Origin: Swaminathania salitolerans
GTDB lineage: Bacteria > Pseudomonadota > Alphaproteobacteria > Acetobacterales > Acetobacteraceae
DNA length: 64,000 bases
Reading direction: 5' to 3'
Assembly: GCF_007988945.1 (NCBI RefSeq)
Contig: NZ_BJVC01000001.1
Span: 920,192-984,191, forward strand
The notes below the pieces were generated by a model that worked only from the letters and a program-made list of their open reading frames with translations, searched no databases and was not told the DNA's origin. Made by a program: the position numbers and the translations under genes. This document shows positions 8,828 through 16,577 of this stretch, piece after piece (position 1 is the stretch's first letter; every line of letters begins with the position of its first letter).

Positions 8828-9670
8828 ATGTCCACCGCTTCGTTCGACCTCCCGACCGGGACGCTGATGGCGGGCAAGCGTGGCCTGGTGATGGGTGTCG
8901 CCAATGACCGCTCCATCGCCTGGGCCATCGCTTCTGCCTGTGCTGCACAGGGAGCTGAGCTTGCTTTCACCTATCAGGGCGAGGCGTTGGGCAAGCGCGT
9001 CAGGCCGCTCGCCGAGAGCGTGGGGTCCAGCCTTGTCCTGTCCTGCGATGTCGGCGACGACGCCGATATCGATCGCGCGTTCGACGAGATCGAGAAGGAA
9101 TGGGGCAAGATCGACTTCGTCGTGCACGCCATAGGCTGGGCAGACAAGCAATATCTGCGTGGGCGTTACGTCGACACCCCGCGCGATGCCTTCCTCAAGG
9201 CCATGGACATCTCCTGTTTCTCCTTCACGGCTGTGGCGCGACGGGCTGCTGCCCTGATGAAGGATGGCGGTTCTCTGCTGACGCTCAGCTATCTCGGAGC
9301 CGAGCGCGTCATGCCCCATTACAATGTCATGGGTGTTGCCAAGGCGGCGCTCGAGGCCTCGGTCCGCTACATGGCGGCCGATCTGGGACGCGACAATATC
9401 CGGGTGAACGCCATCTCCGCAGGGCCGATCATGACCCTCGCTGCAAACGGGATCGGCGATTTCCGCTATATCCTGCGCTGGAACCAGCTGAACGCGCCCA
9501 TGGAGCGCAATGTGGCGCTCAAGGATGTCGGCGGTGCCGGGCTGTATTTCCTCTCCGATCTGTCCTCGGGCACGACGGGGGAAATCCATCATGTCGATTG
9601 CGGCTATCACCTCGTGGGAATGAAGAACCCCTCCGCGCCGGATATTTCCGTCGCATCGTCCGAAGGCTGA
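8828..9670 (+). CDS. fabI: NADH-dependent enoyl-[acyl-carrier-protein] reductase FabI
   Basis: FabI carries out the last reduction of each fatty-acid elongation cycle. This 280-residue SDR-fold enzyme has the FabI forms of the motifs: [19 protein letters not shown] for the cofactor site, HAIGWADK, and the catalytic Tyr-x6-Lys pair in [12 protein letters not shown], followed by [13 protein letters not shown] and the substrate-loop region. The start at ATG 8828 leaves a short tail before LMAGKRG, as in related proteins; upstream residues up to 8756 are leucine-rich and not conserved-looking. aroC begins one base after the stop, so the two are surely co-transcribed, linking fatty acid and aromatic pathways. 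Confidence 0.95.
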   Translation: MSTASFDLPTGTLMAGKRGLVMGVANDRSIAWAIASACAAQGAELAFTYQGEALGKRVRPLAESVGSSLVLSCDVGDDADIDRAFDEIEKEWGKIDFVVHAIGWADKQYLRGRYVDTPRDAFLKAMDISCFSFTAVARRAAALMKDGGSLLTLSYLGAERVMPHYNVMGVAKAALEASVRYMAADLGRDNIRVNAISAGPIMTLAANGIGDFRYILRWNQLNAPMERNVALKDVGGAGLYFLSDLSSGTTGEIHHVDCGYHLVGMKNPSAPDISVASSEG

Positions 9671-9671
9671 T

Positions 9672-10769
9672 ATGTCGGATAACAGTTTCGGTCAGCTTTT
9701 CAGGGTAACGACCTGGGGAGAAAGTCACGGTCCGGCAATCGGGTGCGTGATCGATGGCTGTCCTCCCGGTATTCCCCTGTCGGAAGAGGACATCCAGCCC
9801 TGGCTGGACCGGCGGCGTCCCGGGCAATCCAGGTTTACGACCCAGCGACAGGAGGCGGATCGTGTCCGAATCCTGTCGGGCGTTTTCGAGGGAAAGACCA
9901 CGGGTACGCCGATCTCGCTGATGATCGAGAATACGGATCAGCGTTCGAAGGATTATTCCGATATAGCCCTTCGGTACCGGCCCGGTCACGCCGATGTCAC
10001 CTACGATCTGAAATACGGTCATCGCGATTATCGCGGGGGTGGCCGGTCATCGGCGCGTGAGACCGCCTGTCGGGTCGCCGCCGGAGCGGTCGCGCGAAGG
10101 GCGATCGCGTGGCTTCTGGGTCCCGAATGCAGGATCAGGGCCGCGCTCGTGCAGATCGGTGCGCTCTCCGTCGATCGCGAACGGTGGGATTGGGACGAAA
10201 CGGAACGCAATCCGTTTTTCTGCCCCGACGCCCTGACGGCCATCGAATGGGAGGCGCTGCTGGGCGCCGTCCGCAAGGAAGGCTCCTCCATCGGGGCTCT
10301 GGTCGAAATCGTGGCTGAAGGTTTCCCTCCGGGGTTGGGTGCGCCTGTCTATGGCAAGCTCGATGCCGATATCGCCTCTGCCCTGATGGGGATCAACGGG
10401 GTCAAGGCGGTGGAGATCGGTGAAGGGCTCGGCGTTGCAGCCCTTCGCGGCGAACAGAATGCCGATGCGATGCGGATGCATGAAGGGGCGTTGCATTTCA
10501 CCAGCAACAAGGCAGGGGGGATCCTGGGCGGGATCTCGACCGGACAACCGATCACCGCGCGTTTCGCGATCAAGCCCACGAGTTCGATTCTTGTTCCGGT
10601 TCCGTCGGTCAACAGGCGTGGCGAGGAAATCGACATCGTGACGAAAGGGCGCCACGATCCCTGTATCGGCATTCGTGCCGTGCCGGTTGCCGAGGCGATG
10701 CTGGCCTGTCTGCTGCTCGATCACCTGCTTCGCGATCACGCCCAGAACGCCTGGCACAGGAATGGCTGA
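9672..10769 (+). CDS. aroC: Chorismate synthase AroC
   Basis: AroC uses reduced FMN to convert 5-enolpyruvylshikimate-3-phosphate to chorismate, the branch point to aromatic amino acids, folate and ubiquinone. 365 residues. The three family signatures are visible: [18 protein letters not shown] near the start, the central [16 protein letters not shown], and the C-terminal [18 protein letters not shown]. The start follows the fabI stop by a single base, so translation is likely coupled. A perfect inverted repeat at 10845-10873 lies beyond the stop. Confidence 0.97.
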   Translation: MSDNSFGQLFRVTTWGESHGPAIGCVIDGCPPGIPLSEEDIQPWLDRRRPGQSRFTTQRQEADRVRILSGVFEGKTTGTPISLMIENTDQRSKDYSDIALRYRPGHADVTYDLKYGHRDYRGGGRSSARETACRVAAGAVARRAIAWLLGPECRIRAALVQIGALSVDRERWDWDETERNPFFCPDALTAIEWEALLGAVRKEGSSIGALVEIVAEGFPPGLGAPVYGKLDADIASALMGINGVKAVEIGEGLGVAALRGEQNADAMRMHEGALHFTSNKAGGILGGISTGQPITARFAIKPTSSILVPVPSVNRRGEEIDIVTKGRHDPCIGIRAVPVAEAMLACLLLDHLLRDHAQNAWHRNG

Positions 10770-10844
10770 GCCCGCAGACCCGGCGAGCGCGGCCCCGCAT
10801 GGAGCGGGCATGGCAGCGAGCGCTGTCGGCAGCCGGACTGTCCC

Positions 10845-10873
10845 GCGCCGGATGCTTGGGAAACATCCGGCGC
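10845..10873. terminator. Perfect 10-bp inverted repeat between convergent aroC and osmC genes
   Basis: GCGCCGGATG (10845-10854) and CATCCGGCGC (10864-10873) flank a 9-nt loop. The position between two convergent gene ends suggests a bidirectional terminator, but there is no T-tract on either side. Confidence 0.5.
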
Positions 10874-10885
10874 AGAGGTAACGCG

Positions 10886-11314
10886 TCAGGCGAGCTTCGC
10901 CGACAGGCTGATATCGGTCTTGAAGAGCTGGGAGACCGGACAGCCATTCTTGGCCTTGGTCGCCAGAGCCTCGAATTTCTCCTGATCCGCGCCGGGGACC
11001 GTCCCGACCAGATCGAGATGGATTGCGGAGATGGCAAACCCGTCATCCGTCTTGTCGAGGGAGACGGTCGCCTTCGTCTCGAGTCTGGTTGCGGTAAGAC
11101 CCGCCTCACCGAGGATCATCGACAGCGCCATCGTGAAGCAGCCTGCATGTGCCGCGCCGATCAGCTCTTCCGGATTGGTGCCGACCTTGTCCTCGAAGCG
11201 CGTGTTGAAGCCGTAGGGCTGGTCGCTCAGTGCCCCGCTCTGGGTGGAGATCGAGCCTTTTCCGTCCTTGAGGCCGCCGCTCCATTCCGCGCTGGCTGAT
11301 TTCTTGATGGTCAT
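10886..11314 (-). CDS. OsmC-family peroxiredoxin
   Basis: 142 residues of the OsmC/Ohr fold, thiol-dependent peroxidases that reduce organic hydroperoxides. The two redox cysteines are present: one in LIGAAHAGCFTMALS and one in AKNGCPVSQLF. The N-terminal SAEWSGGLKDGKGSI and FNTRFEDK segments fit OsmC better than Ohr. It is convergent with aroC and transcribed away from the nrd operon; its promoter must lie in the 400-bp stretch that follows. Confidence 0.9.
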   Translation of the reverse strand: MTIKKSASAEWSGGLKDGKGSISTQSGALSDQPYGFNTRFEDKVGTNPEELIGAAHAGCFTMALSMILGEAGLTATRLETKATVSLDKTDDGFAISAIHLDLVGTVPGADQEKFEALATKAKNGCPVSQLFKTDISLSAKLA

Positions 11315-11470
11315 CGCATCTGCTCCTGGGTCATCCGCGCCCGTTACGGGCCGGTTGCCAAGGCAACGCGAAAGCGTCGCAATTGTTCACGGTAAAATCG
11401 CGCCCGCCTGTCTCGACCGGCGCGGTCATGTGTTTCCCCGGCAGGAGGAACACGCGCGCCGACCGCCCGG

Positions 11471-11509
11471 ATGGACGATACGGGTGGACGACACGGATGG
11501 GCGACACGG
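11471..11509 (+). repeat. 13-bp tandem repeat, 3 copies plus a partial fourth
   Basis: The units ATGGACGATACGG, GTGGACGACACGG and ATGGGCGACACGG are directly adjacent, then ATTGACGG begins a fourth. The repeat is noncoding, between divergent osmC and nrdA. 13 is not a multiple of three, which fits a noncoding slippage origin. Confidence 0.8.
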
Positions 11510-11622
11510 ATTGACGGCGGGGAGGGACGATCCGCTGCGTCACCCGGATGCCCGGGAAATTTTTCCCTTGAAAAATCTCTCTTCGGGGAACCCCAGTCCT
11601 CTCAACGGCTTCTGCCCTGTCA

Positions 11623-11669
11623 ACACCAGATATAGTGGCCGGGATAAAATTTAACCCGATATATTGCTT
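11623..11669 (+). promoter_or_regulatory. Tandem NrdR boxes in front of nrdA
   Basis: Two 16-bp elements, ACACCAGATATAGTGG (11623-11638) and ACCCGATATATTGCTT (11654-11669), fit the published NrdR box pattern (roughly aCaCwATATaTwGtgt). Their starts are 31 bp apart, three helical turns, which is the spacing seen for NrdR repression of ribonucleotide reductase promoters. nrdR itself is not in this window. Confidence 0.85.
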
Positions 11670-11738
11670 GTCTGGTGAGGCGGGTTTGCGCCAAGAGGGC
11701 ACTCAGAGAGTGCGATCATGACATTCGGGAGATGGCCG

Positions 11739-13724
11739 GTGAGCCTGCTAGACGACACCACACGCGAATCTGTTTCGATGGATCCGGCCTCGACGGCCCG
11801 CGCCGCGGCGGAAGACGTTTTGCCCGAACCCTGTGACCGGGCGCCGCAGGAAATCGAGGCGGAACCCGACATGTTCGACGATGTCGTCCAGCTCCCGGGT
11901 CATCACCCCGTGAAGGTGAACCGGTCGCGTGACGCCCTGCTCACCGATTTCGGCCGCGCCACCCTCGATAACCGCTATCTCCTGCCCGGAGAGCATTACC
12001 AGGATCTTTTCGGGCGCGTCGCCTCCTATTACGGCGCCGATCCCGAACATGCCCAGCGCCTGTACGACTATATCTCCCGTCACTGGTTCATGCCAGCCAC
12101 CCCAGTCCTGTCCAATGGCGGGACGACGCGCGGCCTGCCGATCTCCTGCTTCCTCAACGAGGCGGATGACAGCCTGCGCGGTATCGTCGATCTCTGGAAC
12201 GAGAATGTCTGGCTGGCATCCAAGGGCGGCGGGATCGGATCCTATTGGGGCAATCTGCGCTCCATCGGCGAGAATGTCGGCAAGAACGGCAAGACGTCGG
12301 GGGTCATCCCCTTCATCCGCGTGATGGACAGCCTGACCCTCGCCATCTCGCAGGGCTCGCTGCGACGGGGCTCGGCCGCCGTCTATCTGCCCGTCTGGCA
12401 TCCGGAGATCGAGGAGTTCGTCGAGATGCGTCGCCCGACCGGCGGCGATCCGAACCGCAAGGCCCTGAACCTGCATCACGGCGTGCTCGTGACGGACGAC
12501 TTCATGAGAGCGGTGGAGAAGGACGAGGAATGGGGCCTGCGCTCTCCCAAGGACATGTCGGTCATCCGCAGCGTCCCGGCCCGTCAGCTCTGGATCCGCA
12601 TCCTCACGGCGCGCATGGAGCAGGGCGAGCCCTATATCATCTATTCCGACCATGTGAATCGCGCCCGGCCCGAGCATCACAAACTTGCGGGCCTCGAGGT
12701 CAAGACCTCGAATCTCTGCGCCGAGATTACGCTTCCCACCGGAATCGATCATCACGGCAAGAACCGGACGGCCGTATGCTGTCTCTCTTCCCTCAATCTC
12801 GAGACCTGGGATGAGTGGAAGGACGATCCCCGATTCGTCGAGGATGTCATGCTGTTCCTCGACCGGGTGCTGCAGGATTTCATCGACCGCGCGCCTGACG
12901 ACATGGAGCGCGCCCGCTACGCCGCCATGCGCGAACGCTCGGTCGGTCTGGGGGTCATGGGGTTCCACTCCTTCCTGCAGGCGCGCGACATTCCCTTCGA
13001 GAGTGTCATGGCGCGGGTATGGAACAAGAAGATCTTCCAGCAGATCCGCCAGCAGGCAAATGCCGCATCCAGACATCTCGCGGAGGTGTTCGGTCCCTGC
13101 CCGGACGCTGCGGAATATGGCGTGATGGAGCGTTTTTCGAACAAGATGGCCATCGCGCCGACCGCCTCGATCTCCATCATCGCAGGCAATGCGAGCCCGG
13201 GTATCGAACCCATCTCGGCCAATGTGTTCCTCCAGAAGACCCTCTCCGGCTCCTTCACGGTCCGCAATCGCCATCTGCTCAAGCTGCTCGAGCGCAAAGG
13301 CCAGAATACGGATGCCGTCTGGTCTTCGATCACGCTCAACAAGGGCTCGGTGCAGCATCTCGACTTCCTGACCCAGGACGAGAAGGACGTGTTCAAGACG
13401 GCGTTCGAGCTGGATCAGCGCTGGGTCATCGAACATGCGGCGGATCGTGCGCCTTTCATCTGTCAGGCGCAGTCCATCAATGTCTTCCTGCCCGCGGATA
13501 TCCACAAGCGCGATCTGCACCAGATCCATTTCCTTGCCTGGAAACGCGGCGTCAAATCGCTCTATTACTGTCGTTCCCTCTCGATTCAGCGCGCCGATGC
13601 CGTAAGCACGATGGCGCTGAAGAAGGATATCCTCGAAGAGGAGGATTACGGGACGACGACACCGGCTTCCGAAGGCAAGCCCGGTGCAACAACAAGCTAC
13701 GAGGAGTGTCTCTCATGTCAGTGA
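11739..13724 (+). CDS. nrdA: Ribonucleoside-diphosphate reductase alpha subunit, class Ia (NrdA), without ATP-cone
   Basis: NrdA reduces ribonucleoside diphosphates to deoxyribonucleotides with the tyrosyl radical supplied by NrdB. All catalytic landmarks are present: the first active-site Cys in LPISCFLNEADDS, the radical Cys between Asn and Glu in SNLCAEI, the partner Cys in AVCCLSSLNL, APTASIS, the radical-transfer tyrosine pair in KSLYYCRS, and a C-terminal redox pair in EECLSCQ. At 661 residues it lacks the roughly 90-residue N-terminal ATP-cone found in E. coli NrdA; the first 55 or so residues here are unconserved. GTG 11739 has GGGAG 7 nt upstream; ATG 11718 is an alternative. Expression is probably repressed by NrdR through the boxes at 11623-11669. 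Confidence 0.95.
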   Translation: MSLLDDTTRESVSMDPASTARAAAEDVLPEPCDRAPQEIEAEPDMFDDVVQLPGHHPVKVNRSRDALLTDFGRATLDNRYLLPGEHYQDLFGRVASYYGADPEHAQRLYDYISRHWFMPATPVLSNGGTTRGLPISCFLNEADDSLRGIVDLWNENVWLASKGGGIGSYWGNLRSIGENVGKNGKTSGVIPFIRVMDSLTLAISQGSLRRGSAAVYLPVWHPEIEEFVEMRRPTGGDPNRKALNLHHGVLVTDDFMRAVEKDEEWGLRSPKDMSVIRSVPARQLWIRILTARMEQGEPYIIYSDHVNRARPEHHKLAGLEVKTSNLCAEITLPTGIDHHGKNRTAVCCLSSLNLETWDEWKDDPRFVEDVMLFLDRVLQDFIDRAPDDMERARYAAMRERSVGLGVMGFHSFLQARDIPFESVMARVWNKKIFQQIRQQANAASRHLAEVFGPCPDAAEYGVMERFSNKMAIAPTASISIIAGNASPGIEPISANVFLQKTLSGSFTVRNRHLLKLLERKGQNTDAVWSSITLNKGSVQHLDFLTQDEKDVFKTAFELDQRWVIEHAADRAPFICQAQSINVFLPADIHKRDLHQIHFLAWKRGVKSLYYCRSLSIQRADAVSTMALKKDILEEEDYGTTTPASEGKPGATTSYEECLSCQ

Positions 13725-14518
13725 AAGCCATCCTGCTCTCCAGCCTGATCGCAGGCGGTACCGTGCTCGCGACGCAGGCACGGGCCGATGAGAAAACCCT
13801 CTCCGGCATGGTCGGCTACAGCGACAAGGCGCCTTTGCCGGCCGACGCTCTGGTGAGTGTCTCCCTTGACGATGTCAGCCTTGCCGATGCGCCCGCCATC
13901 CCTCTGGGCAAGACCGAATTCGCGCCGGTTTCGCGTCAGCCTTTCGGGTACAGTCTGGCCTACGATCCCGCAAAGATCGTGGCAGGTCATCGCTATGCGC
14001 TTCACGCGGATATTCACGTGGCCGACAAGCTCCTTTACACGAGCACCATCGCCAATGTCGCGATGGGCAGAGTGCCTGCCGGGACCACGCTGACGCTCCA
14101 GCGCGTCGCAAGCCAGATCCCGGCCGAGCTGGTGGGCGTCTGGACGATCACGCATATCGGCAAGACACCAGCCGCTGCTGACGTGCCTGCGTTCCTCGCC
14201 TTCCGGCCCGATGGCGCCCTGTCGGGCACGGGCGGATGCAATCGCATGATGGGCCGTGTGACCAGTGCAGGACATCGTTTCAGCTTCGGTCCCACCGCGA
14301 GCACCCGCATGGCCTGTTCCGGTCCGCGGATGGATCAGGAGACAGCGGTCGAGAAAGCCATGCAGGCGGTCGTTTCCTGGAAAATGGACGGTGACACCCT
14401 CCATTTCGAGGATGCCCATGGCGCGAGCGTCCTTACCCTCGTGGCCCGTCACACCTCCCAGCCGCGCCCGGCGCCGGCAATGCCCGTCATGAAAATGCAG
14501 AGCGGACGTAGCAAATGA
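13715..14518 (+). CDS. Periplasmic YbaY-like + META (HslJ-like) domain protein inside the nrd operon
   Basis: 267 residues. A cleavable signal peptide ends in QARA before DEKTL, with no lipobox Cys. Residues of about 28-125 resemble the YbaY/YscW-type beta domain (SGMVGYSDKAPLPADALVSV, YSLAYDPAKI, YALHADIHV). About 140-250 is a META/HslJ-like domain (LVGVWTITHIG, LSGTGGCNRMMG, STRMACSG, DQETAVEKAM). Its ATG overlaps the end of nrdA by 10 bp, with GAGGAG 8 nt upstream, and its TGA overlaps the nrdB start (ATGA). It is therefore translated from the nrd mRNA, yet exported. A link to ribonucleotide reduction is not obvious; a heat- or stress-related envelope role is only suggested by HslJ relatives. 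Confidence 0.85.
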   Translation: MSVKAILLSSLIAGGTVLATQARADEKTLSGMVGYSDKAPLPADALVSVSLDDVSLADAPAIPLGKTEFAPVSRQPFGYSLAYDPAKIVAGHRYALHADIHVADKLLYTSTIANVAMGRVPAGTTLTLQRVASQIPAELVGVWTITHIGKTPAAADVPAFLAFRPDGALSGTGGCNRMMGRVTSAGHRFSFGPTASTRMACSGPRMDQETAVEKAMQAVVSWKMDGDTLHFEDAHGASVLTLVARHTSQPRPAPAMPVMKMQSGRSK

Positions 14519-15555
14519 GCATGGACGAAGCCTCTGTCCCGGGTCAGGCCGGACGCTCGCATGGCGAGGAACCGCATTACGACCTGATGACCGCAAATCC
14601 GGTCTACAAGCCGTTCCGTTACCCCTGGGCCTATGATGCGTGGCTGATCCAGCAGCGCGTTCACTGGTTGCCGGAGGAGGTGCCTCTGGCCGATGACGTC
14701 AAGGACTGGCACCGCACGCTGAGCGAGTCGGAACGTCATCTGGTCACGCAGATCTTCCGCTTCTTCACCCAGGCGGATGTCGAGGTGAACTCGGCCTATA
14801 TGAAGTATTACAGCCAGGTCTTCAAACCGACCGAAGTGCTGATGATGCTCTCGTCGTTCTCGAACATCGAGACGATTCATATCGCTGCCTATTCGCATCT
14901 CCTCGACACGATCGGCATGCCGGAAACCGAGTATTCCGCATTCCTCAAATACAAGGAGATGAAGGACAAGTATGATTTCATGCAGTCCTTCAACATCGAC
15001 AACAAGCGCGAAATCGCCAAAACCATGGCGGCGTTCGGCGCCTTCATGGAAGGCCTTCAGCTTTTTGCGTCCTTTGCGATCCTGCTGAACTTCCCGCGGT
15101 TCAACAAGCTCAAGGGCATGGGGCAGATCGTCTCGTGGTCCGTTCGCGACGAGACGCTGCATTGTCTCTCGATGATCCGGCTTTTCCGTACCTTCGTGCG
15201 CGAGAACAAGGAGATCTGGACGGAAGATTTCCAGCGCGAGCTGGCCGAGATCTGCGCCACCACGGTCGAGCATGAGGACGCCTTCATCGACCTCGCTTTC
15301 GAGATGGGCGATGTCGAGGGGCTGAGCGCCGATCAGGTCAAGCGCTATATCCGCTTCATCGCGGATCGTCGCATGACCCAGCTCGGTCTCGATCCGTTCT
15401 ATGGCATCGAGGAAAATCCGCTGCCCTGGCTCGACGACATGCTCAATGCCGTCGAACACGCGAATTTCTTCGAAAACCGCGCGACGGAGTATTCCAGAGC
15501 CTCGACCCAGGGATCCTGGGAAGAGGCCTTCGAGGCGGATGTGTTCGCCTCCTGA
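14515..15555 (+). CDS. nrdB: Ribonucleoside-diphosphate reductase beta subunit, class Ia (NrdB)
   Basis: NrdB houses the diferric-tyrosyl radical cofactor. The 346 residues carry the iron ligands: Asp in FTQADVEVNS, Glu and His in NIETIHIAAY, Glu in MEGLQLF, and Glu and His in VRDETLHC. The radical Tyr stands four residues after the first His (HIAAY), as in E. coli NrdB. There is no N-terminal ATP-cone. The ATG overlaps the stop of the preceding META-domain gene (ATGA); a second ATG two codons in is also possible. An 11-bp stem-loop at 15572-15605 probably ends the operon. Confidence 0.96.
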   Translation: MSMDEASVPGQAGRSHGEEPHYDLMTANPVYKPFRYPWAYDAWLIQQRVHWLPEEVPLADDVKDWHRTLSESERHLVTQIFRFFTQADVEVNSAYMKYYSQVFKPTEVLMMLSSFSNIETIHIAAYSHLLDTIGMPETEYSAFLKYKEMKDKYDFMQSFNIDNKREIAKTMAAFGAFMEGLQLFASFAILLNFPRFNKLKGMGQIVSWSVRDETLHCLSMIRLFRTFVRENKEIWTEDFQRELAEICATTVEHEDAFIDLAFEMGDVEGLSADQVKRYIRFIADRRMTQLGLDPFYGIEENPLPWLDDMLNAVEHANFFENRATEYSRASTQGSWEEAFEADVFAS

Positions 15556-15571
15556 CAGCCTGCCATGTCTT

Positions 15572-15605
15572 GCGTATTCCGCCACAGATACGATGCGGAA
15601 TGCGC
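15572..15605 (+). terminator. Stem-loop after nrdB
   Basis: 11-bp stem (15572-15582 with 15595-15605, one T-G pair) around a 12-nt loop, 16 bp after the nrdB stop. It has no following T-tract, like several other stem-loops at gene ends in this window. Confidence 0.5.
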
Positions 15606-15654
15606 GGGCAGGGAAGAGCCCGTATCTCTCCACAGCGGCACGCGATACGCTCTT

Positions 15655-15684
15655 CCCGGCCCCGGCCCCGGCCCCGGCCCCGGC
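15655..15684 (+). repeat. Hexanucleotide repeat (CCCGGC)5
   Basis: Five perfect adjacent copies of CCCGGC, 30 bp, noncoding, about 100 bp after nrdB and 190 bp before the TetR gene. Such a tract is prone to copy-number slippage. Confidence 0.9.
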
Positions 15685-15875
15685 ATCTCCGCTTCGTTGC
15701 GCATCGTGGCGACGACGCGGGCGCGGGATGCTTCTGGCGAGGCGACGCGCGCCCGTATCGGCCAGCGACGCCGATATCGTTCCAGCGTCCTTCCTTCATC
15801 CTGTAGCAGAAACCGGATCGCCCGGCTTCGACCGGCCCGTTCATGTCAGTTCCTGAACAGAGGGAGGTAGCGCCG

Positions 15876-16433
15876 ATGACAGAGGCCAAGAGACCCTCCT
15901 ATCACCATGGCGATCTGCCGGCCGCGTTGTTGCGTTCGGCACGCCAGCTTCTGGAGACGGGGGGAATATCCACCCTGAAACTGAGGGCGATCACGCGTCA
16001 TGCAGGGGTTTCGGCGACGGCCGCCGCACCGCATTTCGGCAGTCTCTCGGGGTTGCTGAGCGCGCTTGCGGCACAGGGATTCCTGGAGCTGGCCTCCGTC
16101 ATGGCGCCGGAGCACGCTCCGACGCCACGCGATGTCGCCCTGGCTTATGTGCGTTTCGCGATCGCCAGTCCGGGGCTGTTCACGCTGATGTTCCGCAGCG
16201 ATGCGATCGATCGACAGGACCCGGCTTTGCGCGCGGCGTCGGAGCGTGCTTTCGCGCGTCTTGCAGGGCTTTCGGCGGAGGCCGCGCCCGAGGCCCGCGC
16301 CGCGACCATGATCGCGCTCTGGGGCAAGGTGCATGGCGTTGCCGTGCTGGCTACGGACGGTCTGCTGGGCGGTATTGCGGCAGAAAGCGGCGCGCAGACG
16401 CTCGATCGGCTCCTCGAGCAGGTGTTCCGCTAG
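15876..16433 (+). CDS. TetR-family transcriptional regulator with WHG-type C-terminal domain
   Basis: 185 residues. The N-terminal helix-turn-helix domain opens with SYHHGDLPAALLRSA and continues LKLRAITRHAGVSATAAAPHFG, where the recognition helix lies. The C-terminal ligand domain ends with MIALWGKVHGVAVLATDG, the form of the WHG subgroup. ATG 15876 has AGGGAGG 8 nt upstream, decisive over the in-frame ATG at 15843. No target operon is obvious: nrdB lies upstream on the same strand and the next gene is convergent. It may act on itself or elsewhere in the genome. Confidence 0.88.
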   Translation: MTEAKRPSYHHGDLPAALLRSARQLLETGGISTLKLRAITRHAGVSATAAAPHFGSLSGLLSALAAQGFLELASVMAPEHAPTPRDVALAYVRFAIASPGLFTLMFRSDAIDRQDPALRAASERAFARLAGLSAEAAPEARAATMIALWGKVHGVAVLATDGLLGGIAAESGAQTLDRLLEQVFR

Positions 16434-16488
16434 GCCGTTGCCGCCAATCGCCTCGCGCGAAAGGGACAGGGACCGTACGGGGCCGGGA

Positions 16489-16577
16489 GATCAGGACAGA
16501 GAAATCAGGGCAACGGGGATCAGGACAAGGGGGATCAAGGCAAGGGTGATCCGGGCAAGGGAGATCAGGGCAGGGGG
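16489..16577. repeat. 14-15-bp tandem repeat, six units, reaching into a gene end
   Basis: Six adjacent degenerate units of the type GATCAGGGCAAGGGG (start points 16489, 16504, 16518, 16533, 16548, 16563). The last unit contains the stop codon of the minus-strand methyltransferase gene (16565-16567), the rest is noncoding between convergent genes. Confidence 0.85.

Larger units (their letters stand above)
11315..11738. other. Intergenic control region between osmC and nrdA
   Basis: About 420 bp without a gene. It holds the osmC promoter side, three copies of a 13-bp tandem repeat (11471-11509) and, close to nrdA, the NrdR box pair with a -10-like TAAAAT (11645-11650) between the boxes. The base composition near the boxes is clearly more AT-rich than the rest. 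Confidence 0.6.
15556..15875. other. 320-bp stretch between nrdB and a TetR gene
   Basis: It contains the stem-loop at 15572-15605, the hexanucleotide repeat at 15655-15684, and presumably the TetR promoter. No gene is supported. Confidence 0.5.

Noticed and set aside
11748..13529. Minus-strand open frame of 593 codons opposite nrdA
   Set aside because: The nrdA frame shows all reductase motifs; the antisense frame has none.
15565..15870. Frame translating the CCCGGC tract as Pro-Gly repeats
   Set aside because: No ribosome binding site, no conserved sequence on either side; the tract is noncoding.
16489..16577. Possible CRISPR-like array
   Set aside because: Units are directly adjacent with no unique spacers; it is a simple tandem repeat.
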